A DNA stretch of 64,000 nt, from positions 265,360 to 329,359 of the forward strand of contig JAKMXF010000327.1 of assembly GCA_024704765.1 (NCBI GenBank). Direction: 5' to 3'. Of this stretch, positions 33,343-44,553 are shown piece after piece. The notes beneath the pieces are model-generated. The model was not told the origin of the DNA. It worked only from the letters and a program-made list of their open reading frames with translations, and did not search any database. Position numbers and translations under genes: made by a program. This DNA comes from Oopsacas minuta (lineage: Eukaryota > Porifera > Hexactinellida > Lyssacinosida > Leucopsacidae). Within the stretch, counting starts at the first letter, position 1. Each line of letters starts with the position of its first letter.

Positions 33343-36300
33343 CATAGCCTACTAAATATAAGGCCTAACAGTAAAAGTACCAGGGATGCGTTATTAGCTG
33401 ATATTGGAGAATTCTGTTATTGTCTTAAAAATCTAATCAAAATGTTTTCTCAAGTGTTATTAATAATCCCTCGCTGGTATTAAACTAAGATATTGAAATT
33501 CTATTTGAAGTTCATTGAAACTAATGTTATTGGACAAAAACCCAATCAACAAAAATAATAAATGTAAATACATATAATTACAATAATAATACATACACTC
33601 CACAAAATCATGAGAACTTTTTCAGTTTACGTTTTTCTATACCCTCTAAGTTACAAGTGAATTATAGTTCTTAATCTTGTTGGCCAGAAAGCAATTAGTA
33701 GTAGTAAAAATAAGTTTACGCAAGATATCCCATCTAGTAACATTACAGATAGGACAGTTTGATTTCCAGATATCAATACTTGCATCATCTTCATGTATAT
33801 CAATGTGAGCTCAACTAATATTTTTCTAGGTGGACCGTGTACAAGTAGATTCGCCAAATGATCATTGTCCTCAATAGCAAATAGAATCCTCCAGAGAGTA
33901 ATGACAGAGCTAAGAACATGCTCAGATGGATATTTGAGCCCCCCTCGATCTGTAAATTGCAAGAGCTTGAATTGAGAAATGGAATCACTATCAGGAATAA
34001 ATTCTTTATCATAAGTTAGCGTATCAGTGTACAATCTACACTCTTGAAACCCTTTCAAGAATTTATAGACCGAATATCCTCCGATACAAGCTAACGACTG
34101 GAGTATCTGCTGAGTGTATTCAATTGATAATACATCACCAATTCTATCAAGATATGGTTCAAGATCTATTTGGTCATCACTAGAAGTACTAAAGGGTGAA
34201 GTAAAAGATTTGACAAAAGTATGTATGGATTGACAAGGGTCTCGTTGGTCAGAAAACATTTTTAGGATGTTAGAGAGCTTAAGACGACGCACGGATTCAA
34301 GAATTTGAATGTAGGAAATATGATGAATCGAACCAGCCATCATACGATAGAGTCCAAAATGATGTTCCAATGGGTCTGTTGGCAGAAATGCAGACAAAAC
34401 ATAAGAAAATCCACAAGACTCAGTTAGATAGTTTGTTCTCTGTTCTAAAGCAATACAAGCGTGTCTCAAACTAGTATACGTTTGCTTACTCAATTTACCC
34501 GATTTTCCAGGTAAGGACTGCCAAGCATCTAGCCAATATACTATACGAGCTAAATATATGAAACGCTCATCGTGTGAGATCAAAGGTGTTGAGAGATTGT
34601 CATTTAAACGGATGCCTTTGAAGGGTGTACTAACATTGAATATTTTCTACAGAGTAAGGATTCTAACAAACGTAGAGGTATTATTACGATATTCTTCACA
34701 ACGTTTTTCATTTTGAATCTCAAGAGCGGATAGTGTTAGATCATTAAAACCTTCAGAATCAATCTGACATTCTGTCTTTCTATACTAGAAGGAAAACAAG
34801 CTTTCGCTGTTAACTGAGGAGCCAGTTTCGCTAAACTTCCTCTTTCAGAGCTGTATAGAAGGCGAACATCTGGAAAAGATGCTGAATGGAGACAAAGGGG
34901 GTACTGGCATTTATCAATCTCAAAATCTTCTAACTTGGGGAAATACATTGTCTTATCAAAATTCTTCTGATTCAACCAATTATTACGTATACTTTTTAAA
35001 ATATGAACAAAATCGAATGTGAGGAAGAGAAATCTAGTAGGATCAAATGGGTGAGGCACCCTAGTTTCCAATTTGCCACTCAGAGAAAATAGCTTGAAAA
35101 GATTTACATTCAAAGGATAATTGTCAGTTGAAATTACCTGTACACGTAAACCACAATTCTCAATATCAATGATACACTCTTTGATGATGGGAAATATCTT
35201 TTCAGCGGAAATAGAACCACATGGTAATAAACGTGAAATACAAGACCATTTCTTATGTAAACTAGATACCATTACCGCAAACACAGTTCTGGTTGGGTCC
35301 TTTGGGTCTAAATTAGGAGCAAAGATTTCCCTCCTTTATACGTAATATCAGATTTAACGTGTATTTCTTCCATTTAAACTATAACATTTCTCTCCAATGA
35401 ACTGAAGGAAGAAGTAGCTTGGGAGAGATAGGTAGCGAAATAGTTTCCAATGCCAAACGAAGGATACAATTTATTTAAGGTCGGAACATGCGGTAGAGAA
35501 AGACACTCTAAACCTGGAGATAAACATAACATGCTGGAGAAATGAGATGAGTCTTAATTGACATGACTTGTGTAATTATATTGTACCTTCGCCTGTTATT
35601 TGGAATAAATATATTGTCTAATTGACAGAGGATAAATAGGAGCTTGGCTATAACTGAGGAAGAATAATTTTAGCTATCCTCTATGCTAGCTAAATCAATA
35701 ACCTTCTCTATGTGTTGTTTAGCGCGAGGAATATGAAATGAATGTGATTTATTATTATGATCATCAGATACAATTTTTGAGGAAATTTGATGTAATAATG
35801 ATTCAATTTGTCGAATATCATTAATTGAATTAAGAGAAGTAGGTATGCTTTGTCCATAAACAGATAAAAATGAATTTATTTCTAGATATAAATCTACTAA
35901 AATAGTTTTTTCAATAAGACGAGGAAGAACAAACCGTGTACTAGAATTGTCAGTATGCCATCTTAACCAATTGTCTGGTAACACAATATAATTCAACTTA
36001 GCTTTCAGATCCTGTAAATTCCTAATGAAGAATTTGTGTTTGGCTTCACTCTCAGATTTAGACTAAGCTGAATGGTTTGATTCAACATTTCTTTCTCTTT
36101 TGATTCATAAGACAAACGAGTACGTTTGCTTGTCGATGTTGGTGAATAATAAGAGGGGCAACCAGGAAGTAAACAGGGAATTGCCCCTTCTTTCAGCTGA
36201 AGTTTATCGCGAGGTACACTAGTGAAAGTACCGTCACCATTGGGAACCTTATGAAAATACTCAACATTTTCTTCACGGAAATGCTCGATACATACATTAA

Positions 36301-36721
36301 CAACCTTGAGACGATCAATATCTTCACGGTGAAGAGCGCGTATCCAGGTATGTTTAAGTTCAGGTGGATTCTCTGGCATTCTGAATATATGCACTCTGTC
36401 ATCTGGGTAGTAATTACTTGTGCAACCTGGGGCAGAACAGGAACTGGGCATCAGAGATACAATATACAAGCTAATAGTGAGCAGAAATGGATTATAAAAT
36501 GCCATAGATATGTGATGGAATATCATTACTAGTAACTAGAGTATATCAGTGAAAAAATTTGTATTTGAATATATAACTATTATAATGAATTTAAACAGTA
36601 TGGTTAATTAATAATCAGAAGTTTTAAAAATAGAAAATGGGTAGTTAATATAATCAGCTAATAACTTATCCCTGGTATAACAAATGAAGTTACTGTTAGG
36701 CCTTATATTTAGTAGGCTATG
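33343..36721 (-). mobile_element. P-like (THAP9-type) element
   Basis: Ends are CATAGCCTAC (33343) and GTAGGCTATG (to 36721), with inverted similarity of about 70 bp (shared TATAAGGCCTAACAGTAA and ACCAGGGAT...TTATTAGCTGAT). A perfect 7-bp duplication GATGGAT flanks it (33336-33342 and 36722-36728). Total 3379 bp. The gene inside is a THAP/P transposase on the minus strand. It interrupts the LINE fragment. Confidence 0.92.
33651..36451 (-). pseudogene. P-element (THAP9-like) transposase, decayed
   Basis: The best start is the ATG at 36451, giving MPSSCSAPGCTSNYY: a THAP zinc finger with Cys-x4-Cys, VCIEHF (C-x2-H) and a terminal GAIPCLLPG. A one-base shift near 36005 leads to NYIVLPDNWLRWHTD. 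A gap of stops follows (35669-35300), with MEEIHVKSDITYKGGKIF readable there. The RNase-H-like block 35284-34736 has AVMVSSLHKKWSCISRLLP, VQVISTDNYPLNVNLFKLF and HPFDPTRFLFLTFDFVHILK. The C-terminal block 34583-33651 has PTDPLEHHFGLYRMMAGS, the usual P-transposase end. Two or more frameshifts and several stops inactivate it. Confidence 0.88.
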
Positions 36722-37200
36722 GATGGATATAAAACGAGTATCTAGAGTTAAGCTGTTAGGCAAAATTTTGAGCGTAAAACTCGTTTGGAGTGAAAATGCC
36801 ACCTATGTTTGTTCGAAAGCCTCTAGACGTCTATACCAGCTGCGGAGAACTGGGCTTGACAGAGGTAGCTTGCTCATGTTCTATGGGTTTGTAATCAAGC
36901 CAGCTGTTGAATTTGTCTGTCCGGCGTGCCATACATCCCTAACCATGGCAGATTAGGTCATGATAGAGTCATCCAAAGGAGAGCCATGAGAATAATTGAA
37001 CCCAACTTGTGTTTTGACGTGGCATGTGATAAACACCACCTGGTTTACCTTAGGCTCCGGAGAGAGAATTTATTCCGAAAATTCTCTCTGCCACATCCCA
37101 CAAATTTCACCATCTGCTACCCGAACCAAAAATCTCCCGTTACTCCCTTCGTAAGTCATCAAATCTATTCCTCCCAAAACCAAAATCACCCGGTCTAAGA

Positions 37201-37940
37201 ACTCTCTTTTACTCTATAAACTGTAAAATTTTCAATAGTTCACCTGATACCTCTTAGAGTTTCATTTCTAGATACTGATGTAACGCCTGAAGTTGATGAC
37301 TCGAACACACTGACGATATTACTGCAGCTGATATAATGAAGATCCTATGAGATGCCAAAGTAGATGAATGGAAGATACTAATGCCCCTGGAATGTTTTGA
37401 TTGTACAGTTGTTAATTTTTGTGTTTCATTTTGTATGTATGTATTATTGGAAAGGCTTCTTATCCTATAGGTACTATCTGGAGAAATTACATTCTGGTCA
37501 AATTATATCGTTCAATCAATATTCATACGGAAGAATATTGTTTAAGTGAAAAGCCTCCAGGGATTGAGAATCGGGAGGGTACTTTTTGTATTCTTTATGT
37601 TTTCAGATATTTTGTAAGGGTAATTTAGCCAAAGAACTACAAATTAAACCTTTTTCTCTCTTTAAAATATTCTGACAAGCCAACAAAAATTCTAACAAAT
37701 GAAGTCGGTGTTTGAAATTATTCTTACAAGTGAAAGCTCGGAAAACACTATGATATATATAAAGCTTTTTATTAGCAAAATCATTATTTAATTCGAAAAC
37801 CTTGATAGAACCTGTTCTAGATCATTTGGCTTTTCAACATTTTGATCCTAAATTAATAATTCACGTTTTACTATTATCTCAAAGTTGGAGAATATTTGTA
37901 TACATATTTGCCAAGTACGCTAACGGGTTATGTCATTCAG
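37201..37940. other. no gene seen
   Basis: AT-rich sequence after the LINE fragment. A 69-codon frame at 37419-37628 has no recognisable features. Nothing else is supportable. Confidence 0.4.
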
Positions 37941-39563
37941 GGGCCTCATTCACTAAACAACTTAAGTAAAACTTAAGTTTCCGTTAAATATTCCTAAATT
38001 TTCAAAACTTAATAGAATACTTAAGATTTGCTTAATACTTAAGTATAGTAACCTATGTGTAATACTATATCTATTTACTCGAACAGTAGTTGACCTCAAT
38101 TTTTAGTCTACGATTTCTCGCCCTCCCAACTACAAATTTCGAATTGATCTCTATTTGGGAAATTCCATTAATCTAAGATTTCATAGCACTATGACCATAT
38201 CCCTGAAATTTCTCTATCAAATACCGTTAGTCAAGGACCGAAAGAGATGGTTGGGAAATATTTCGGGGTAGGCAAATATTTACGTACGAGTAAATACAGT
38301 ACATCATAGTTTCCTAATCCATTTAACAATATGGTAACATGTAATAATAATATAACACCGAAGGCCATATTGAAGAATGTTGGTGAATTACCCAATAATA
38401 TGATAATAACTGTTTAAAATCTAAACAAATAAGTATAAGGTGGTGAAAGATACTATTGATTGATCCAGCAGCTGAGAAACGTTAAGTAGTTCTAAATTAT
38501 ATAAATCTTCGAAAACGCTTCTAGTGTTTATATCATAAATTCGAAAAATGGACCTTCAACAAGATAAAACTAATACAAGATCGAAAAATTACCGCAGGAA
38601 GAAATCAATACATTAGTTCACTTAGTGAAGAAAATAAATCTAGGCTGTTTGGTAGCTTTAGTGCATCGCTAACATTCGAAGAAAAATCTTCACTTTGGGA
38701 TCAAATTGCGAGTGGTTTAACAAGTCAACACGGTGTGCATAGGTCTAGAGATGCCACAAAGAAGTGGTCTTACCTTTTATGCAAGCACAAACCTCTAATT
38801 GCTAATAAAATACAATCTATCAGAAAAACTGGGGGTGGACCAGCTGATGCAGAGTTAACCCCATTGGAGGAAAAGATCATAGCAAAAGGGGTACAGAATG
38901 CTTCGAGGGAATTAGTTGTGGAATAGACGTCTCTCCTTAGCCACAAAGTCCCCAACTATTAGCAGACCAAATCCAATAAGTCCTTCATTCCCATTTGATG
39001 GTAAAGCACCTGCAGTTAGTAGGGAAAGAAAACATTCACAGTTGGCAACGTCCATTGACGATGATACAAAAGAGGATGAGAAGTTAGAACTTTTGAGAGA
39101 GATCAAAGAGAATTTGCTATCAATTGGGAACGTACTCCAGTTACTGTCTGAAGTGGTACAAAATCAAACAACAATAATAAATCTCCTGGCACAACAATCG
39201 TTTCCATTCGTTGCTCCAAGCAGATTTCCAACGAATTTCCCCCCTGGTAATCTACCATAATCCACAATTTTGATAATTTTAGTTTTTTTGCATAATTTAT
39301 ATTTGTGTATTGCTAAGTTAGAAAGTAAGGCAACGGCGTTCCCCCATGTCTGCAACTGTTATTCTATATTATATTCAAATGAAACTACACTTGTTATAAT
39401 AACTAGTATAAAAAAATTGTAATAGTTTAATAGACAATCAAAGTTAAGTCAATCATAGACATGACTTAAGTTTTTTGGTAATATTTGGGTAAGTTTAAGC
39501 AAATACTTAGTTTTTGCTTAAAGTTAAGCAATCTTAAGTTAAGTTGTTTAGTGAATGAGGCCC
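37941..39563 (+). mobile_element. Harbinger-type element encoding only the Myb-like protein
   Basis: Ends GGGCCTCATTCACTAAACAA (37941) and TTGTTTAGTGAATGAGGCCC (to 39563) are exact inverses, and the similarity continues through repeated AACTTAAGT motifs. The 3-bp duplication CAG (37938-37940 and 39564-39566) fits Harbinger target use. The only coding inside is a Myb/SANT-like protein; no DDE nuclease is present. It would depend on a HARBI1-type enzyme made elsewhere. Confidence 0.9.
38548..39260 (+). pseudogene. Myb/SANT-like Harbinger DNA-binding protein, frameshifted
   Basis: The start is probably the ATG at 38548 (MDLQQDKTNTRSKNY). The trihelix/Myb domain reads EEINTLVHLVKK, NKSRLFGSFSASLTFEEKSS and LWDQIASGLTSQHGVHRSRD followed by ATKKWSYLLCKHK. 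A linker GGGPADAELTPLEEKI and a C-terminal helix (LLREIKENLLSIGNVLQLLS) end at 39260. At least three frame changes (near 38595, 38635 and 38925) break it. In Harbinger systems this partner binds the element ends and brings in the nuclease. Confidence 0.78.
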
Positions 39564-40541
39564 CAGATCTAACATTTTCACTAATTGGGTTATTATGAAC
39601 TGATACATATGAATAATGCATGTATTCGGGTAAAAATGAACCAGTTCTTTCACTTTCTTATTATCGACGATTATAGAATTTCTCTTAAAATATATCCAAT
39701 CCATTTTATCCCTGGCTCGTGGAAATTTCCAGTGAGCAGCATTATATTTAGTAGGTTAAAATCTAAATAACTTATCCGAATATTACTTTAAAAAGGTATG
39801 CCAGACTTTTACACTAATACACTCTAGTAACAACATTATCCTTGGGGTGAAGCCACGGTAGCAGTCATAATGGTGGATTGCGGCCACCCAAAGTCGCCAA
39901 GATTGTATTGTCATTCACTGTAGAACTTGTACCAGCTACCACTTTTGGTGCAATGCAACCCCTAAAAAGGAAAGTACAACGTCAAACATATCAAGAAAAC
40001 CAAGGTCAAACAAAATAACCCCTAATAATTCATACCCACTAGAGGTCTTGCAAAAGCGCTAATCCGTGTAGACTCATAACTTGTGATGAAATACAAATTT
40101 AAATAATGATTTAACTAAATATTAGGAAAGAGATAAAATTATTTCAATATTTAATGGCCAGTATATTCGGACCCTAAAGAATAGAGCCGAAGTGAGAAAA
40201 CTTGGGCCTGGCATGCGGTCTATCACTCACTCTCTCCACAAAAATAGGGTTGCTCCTTTTTCATATGGCTTTGCACAATTACATCTTATACGCAACACCA
40301 CTGAAGATTATTAGGTAATCTACATATGTGATTTGACGAATAAAGTAATTTGACTGCGAAAATAGATCATAGACTTTGGATAAGTCAAAGGTTTTTGCGG
40401 CGCATGATAGCATCAGAATAAAGAAAATTGTCATTCTAGAACAAAACTTAATTACTAATAAATGGAATCTATTATGGAATATATACTAAAATGACTACAA
40501 CGTCAGGACAAATGAAAGATCAAGTAATATCTCGTCTACCA
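39564..40541. other. no gene seen between Harbinger element and PSMA1
   Basis: AT-rich. A short GC-richer stretch at 39840-39965 has no readable frame. The sequence next to PSMA1 would be its 3' untranslated region (minus strand); no clear AATAAA signal was seen within about 100 bp of the stop. Confidence 0.4.
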
Positions 40542-41312
40542 TCAATCAACATGTTGAGGTAATAACTCTACATCTTCCTGGTCCATTTGGTCATCTAAGA
40601 CAAGAGATAAATAGGGGGAAACTGCATCTCCATCGCATAATACATGATCGCAACAGTCCTTACCAACATACGATATAGATACATTCTTCTCATTTAATTC
40701 TACATCTGATGGCAGACATTCTCTAAGAGCAAGCAAAGCATGTCGCATTAATTCCTCTAAGCTAGAGCAATTGGAAATATTGGAAATCTCTCTTTCAAGA
40801 TAAGTCTTAGCAGATTGAGAACGAGCACCAATAGCCATAGCACAACAATCGTAGTAGTTGGCCGACGGGCATAAATGATAAATATGTGGGCCTAGAGAGT
40901 CATAACCAGCAACAAGCATTCCAACACCATAAGGCCTTCGGCCATAGAATATAGTGCATCTGTGCATTCTAGAACTGACTCGAGCCATTAATCGAGATAG
41001 AGGCATTTCTTGGTCATGTGCATACCGCTGATTCATACATTCAGTACGCATAAACTTGGTCAGCATCCGACCATCGGCAGTCAAACCAGCAATTGAAACA
41101 GATATATGATTGTCTATTGGATATATCTTTTTCTGATAGGAAGAGAGTTCAGAGGATGCTCGTTTGAGAGCAACTAATACTGCAAATTCTTTAGACTTTA
41201 TTCCAATTGTAGCTGAACCCTGTTTCACTGCTTCCATAGCATATTCAACTTGATGAAGTCGCCCCTGTGGGCTCCATATAGAAACATCATAATCATACTG
41301 ATTGCGATACAT
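40542..41312 (-). CDS. PSMA1: 20S proteasome subunit alpha type-1 (alpha6)
   Basis: This structural subunit of the outer alpha ring of the 20S proteasome helps gate substrate entry and has no proteolytic Thr. The 256-aa product starts [18 protein letters not shown] and continues [19 protein letters not shown], the proteasome alpha N-terminal signature. Further conserved stretches are [67 protein letters not shown] and [16 protein letters not shown]. It ends in an acidic tail ([13 protein letters not shown]). Length and residues fit PSMA1 rather than the other six alpha paralogues. The frame is complete and without introns. It has no poly-A tract or duplication to suggest a retrocopy, so an ordinary intronless gene is more likely. 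It is the one clear host gene among transposons. Confidence 0.97.
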   Translation of the reverse strand: MYRNQYDYDVSIWSPQGRLHQVEYAMEAVKQGSATIGIKSKEFAVLVALKRASSELSSYQKKIYPIDNHISVSIAGLTADGRMLTKFMRTECMNQRYAHDQEMPLSRLMARVSSRMHRCTIFYGRRPYGVGMLVAGYDSLGPHIYHLCPSANYYDCCAMAIGARSQSAKTYLEREISNISNCSSLEELMRHALLALRECLPSDVELNEKNVSISYVGKDCCDHVLCDGDAVSPYLSLVLDDQMDQEDVELLPQHVD

Positions 41313-42900
41313 TCTAGTATTGGAAAGACATTGTTAGAAAATATATATGGTGACAGAAGCAGAGTTTCACCTGGGACCCCTGGGAACAAAATTTGATCAA
41401 TGATGGGTACGTCACAATTGGTTGTGCACACTTTAAAATAATTGGTGAAATACCTGGAGATACTCTTGTGGACATTTTACGTGTCCAATATCGAGAGAAC
41501 TCATGGCATTTTACAGACTTCCACCTAGAGTTACTTTTGAGACAATTATACGTAGCAACATTTTACTATGGTTTTTGGCACTGATGCGATATCTCTTAAA
41601 TGGTGTAGATTTTACGCGAATTTGGCTTTTCAAGTGAAAAGCTAGTTATGTGTTCGTCACATAGAGTTGTGGCTATAAGTAGAATGTTACCAGTTAAGAC
41701 AATTTATGATATCTAATGAAATAGTGCGTATATCAGCAAAAAGCCCTCTCAAGTCATTCAGGATACATCTATTGTTCCTATAGTGGATACAGCCAATTAA
41801 ATAGTTAAACAATGTCTGTGCAAACCTTGAAACCCCCAGGTATAGGTAGGAATTTATTCGATGATATAATATGATTAGAATAGTATACTATTATTGTAAA
41901 AGGTGTAGATTTCACACAATACAATGTCATCGAATATATCAAACAGCAATCAGATATCAAGAACTTCCTATCCAATGGAAGTATTGAGATTAACTTAGAG
42001 GGAAGGCCATTTTGGGAAAACTTGGCCCGAGAAATAGAATTTAAGCGGGTGTAGAGATCACAAATATAGCCCAATGGGCCCCCGAACTAGTATTGTGGTT
42101 AGAAAGCATATTGATTGATTCAGTCCACTATCTAATAAGAAATATACATTACTACTTCCAAATATTGGGTCATATAAATATAAGATAAAAGAAATGAAAA
42201 ATCTCGGTAAAAATCAAAGAAAATTTTGAAAATTGGTTAATAGAGAAGCCATCGAGAAATTGCTTAAATAATAGAGAACTGGATAGAAAAATTACACTAT
42301 AAGTATTTACGTTTAAGCACTAGAACTAAATCATGCCTATTCATACATTCTTGTTGTAATATATGCACGATAGTTGCTTCAAATTAACAACTTCCCTTCA
42401 CTGATGGACTGGTAGCGGACCACCAATGAGCCTTGAGACCTCAGCTGGAATTTATACAAGCTATTATATGTTCAGCCTAATTAGGGTTCTTCAAAATCTT
42501 CAGGTATTAAATGTACTATGCATATGTCCATTAGGTACAGTGCGGATGTCAGTGAACTAATAAACAGGGGTTTCTGCCACAATAGAAACCCATGAACTAT
42601 TCATTTATCTATAGGAGTTGCATAATCATCAACGGTATAGGAACAACGCAATAATATATATTTAACAAGTTGTACACATATATATATATATAGTGAATGT
42701 AGGTCAGGAATTGAAATATCACGAATTGCACGTTTCTGATATAGTATAAGTACTCTGATCTGAGTCTCCGACTGTGATATAGCAAGGAATAATCAGTTCT
42801 ATCTTCCTCACCTATATAAACATGGTCAAAAATATCTCTACCTCAACTTCTGAAATTAAAACCCACATCCGAGGAACGAAGAAAAGTTAAGGAGTAATTT
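41313..42900 (+). other. possible exons of an unidentified gene; otherwise featureless
   Basis: Two plus-strand stretches look more protein-like than the background: 41393-41584 (GYVTIGCAHFKIIGEIPGDT, RENSWHFTDFHLELLLRQL) and about 41905-42053 (GVDFTQYNVIEYIKQQSDIK, NGSIEINLEGRPFWENLARE). The second is preceded by a polypyrimidine-poor AAAAG|GTG junction, so splicing is uncertain. I recognise no family. The rest is AT-rich with a short (AT)n run near 42673-42692. Confidence 0.3.
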
Positions 42901-43084
42901 TGACATTACTCTACAACACTCAAAATTGAAAGAATTGAAAATTCGAATACAAATCTTTCGCCAGTAGACATCACAATATCAGAAGAGCAGTTTGAGATTG
43001 TATCAAGTAAGTTACGTATTCAAAAGGCACATTTCCATGGAATGCTATGCTATTTAACACGACATTACCTAATATACTATTTTG

Positions 43085-43437
43085 GGTACAATTACACTAA
43101 TGTACCTCTTTTTATTGGTAAGAGATATCAAATCACTGCTAATAGATTTGAATAGAGTATGTTCAGAGAAGAATATTAACCGAAAGAAATTCAAAATCGG
43201 ATGAATACTGACAAAGTTGGAACATTTTTGGCTACTAAGCCAAATCCTATGGAGAAAATTGTATTATCGAATTGACCCAAATAATACTAATAGAATTGCT
43301 TGCATTAGACTATGCAATACAATTGGATGTGCATATTGCATATTGAGGTTAACGAGTACGAGATTTTGAGCTCAGCTTAACTAACAATGTAACAAAAGGA
43401 ATGCAAAACCACAGAAGATATACTTCTGTGGCAAGCT
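43085..43437. repeat. left TIR of Merlin element 2
   Basis: Inverse of 45882-46238, with shared segments such as AATACTAATAGAATTGCTTG and GAGCTCAGCTTAACTA. It shares GCCAAATCCTATGGAGAAAA with the TIR of Merlin element 1 (15217-15803), so the two Merlins are related. Confidence 0.9.
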
Positions 43438-43523
43438 AACCTTATCATATTACATTTTGCATTAGTCAACATAAATGTACTATTTTCCATTTATCACTTT
43501 AGAATTCATTCAAACACAAATCC

Positions 43524-44476
43524 ATGGCTGCTGCTTCACTAACATTTACCCCGATGTTAATGCCAATTATTTTTCCAGATATTGGTGTTGTTCCGTTGAA
43601 AAGATTTTACCAAAGCATAGTTACTGACCAGGATGCAGTCATCAGATGGTTGCAAGAAAATGGCCTTATGGCAAGGGGAATAGTATGTAAATGCGGAAGA
43701 TTAATGAAGATAGGGAAATTTTCCCATGCTGCTGAAGAGCTAGGTTGGAGGTGCATGGAGAAAGCATGTAGAAAGGTAGCGTCACTTAGGGTAGGTCCTT
43801 TCTTTGAGTCCTCTAACCAAAAACTCATAGAGCTCATTGAGTTTATCTTTCTCTGGTCAAAGGATTATCAGACCACAGAAACTTTTGAAGAAAATTTAGG
43901 ATGGTCAAGGTCCACGATTACAGGTTGGAAAAACTATATGCGTGACCTTTGTGTAACAAGGTATTTATCGTACCCCGAGCCTATAGGAGGACCAGGAGAA
44001 ATTGTGGAAATTGATGAAAGCAAATTTGGTAATCATAAATACAGTCGTGGTAGGTTATTATCTGGCCAATGGGTGTTTGGTGGAGTTTGTAGGGGAACTA
44101 GTGACATGTTTATGATACCAGTTGCAGAAAGATCGGCTTCTACGCTTATTCCATTGGTTAACGACTTTATTCGCCCAGGAAGTACGAAGTATCATAATGT
44201 CTGACAAATGGGCTTCCTATAATCAAATACACCCCGGAACATTTCCTCATTATACATTTAATCATAGCGAAAATTTTGTGGACCCAACAACAGGCACGCA
44301 TACGCAAACCATTGAATCGGCTTAGGGACATTTAAAAAAAGAAGCAGAAATTCGATGACAACTAATCCGGAACTCCTCGATACTTATCTGGCAGAACATT
44401 GCTGGAGGAAGAAAAATTGTTCAACAGTTTCAAGAACATCATTTCAGAAATTAGGTCACAGTATCCTGTAGTATAG
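43524..44476 (+). pseudogene. Merlin (IS1595-like) transposase, nearly complete
   Basis: The frame from 43524 reads MAAASLTFTPMLMPII, then a zinc ribbon (GIVCKCGRLMKIGKF, WRCMEKACRKVASLRVG), FLWSKDYQTTETFEENLGWS, and the DDE core: GEIVEIDESKFGNHKYSRGR (first Asp), GQWVFGGVCRGTSDMFMI. A one-base shift near 44180 leads to SIIMSDKWASYNQIHPGTFP (second Asp), NHSENFVDPTTGTHTQTIES (Glu), then a stop at the usual Trp (IESA*G) and another shift in the A-run at 44333. It ends SQYPVV at 44476, like the first Merlin (ELYPVV). Few defects suggest recent inactivation. Confidence 0.9.
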
Positions 44477-44553
44477 TATCTCAATTTAGATATTATTATA
44501 ATGCATGTAATTCCTTGTTTACTGTGTAGATTTGTTATAAATTCTTATGTGTA

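Larger units (their letters stand above)
33230..37200 (+). pseudogene. LINE reverse transcriptase C-terminal fragment, split by a P-like element
   Basis: The plus strand reads VHCKQNVPNIKKTKDMINLS and IKLPLDTSH before 33342. After the P-like element it continues DIKRVSRVKLLGKILSV, CSKASRRLYQLRRTGLDR, FVIKPAVEFVCPACH, and in another frame VIQRRAMRIIEPN. The VKLLG, SKASRRLYxLRR and V(Q)RRAxRII motifs mark the thumb and C-terminus of non-LTR (CR1/Jockey-like) reverse transcriptases. The active-site YADD part is absent. The order of the two pieces confirms the P insertion. Confidence 0.8.

Noticed and set aside
41805-42074. 89-codon minus-strand frame
   Set aside because: Opposite to the more protein-like plus-strand stretch (GVDFTQYNVIEYI); no family resemblance.
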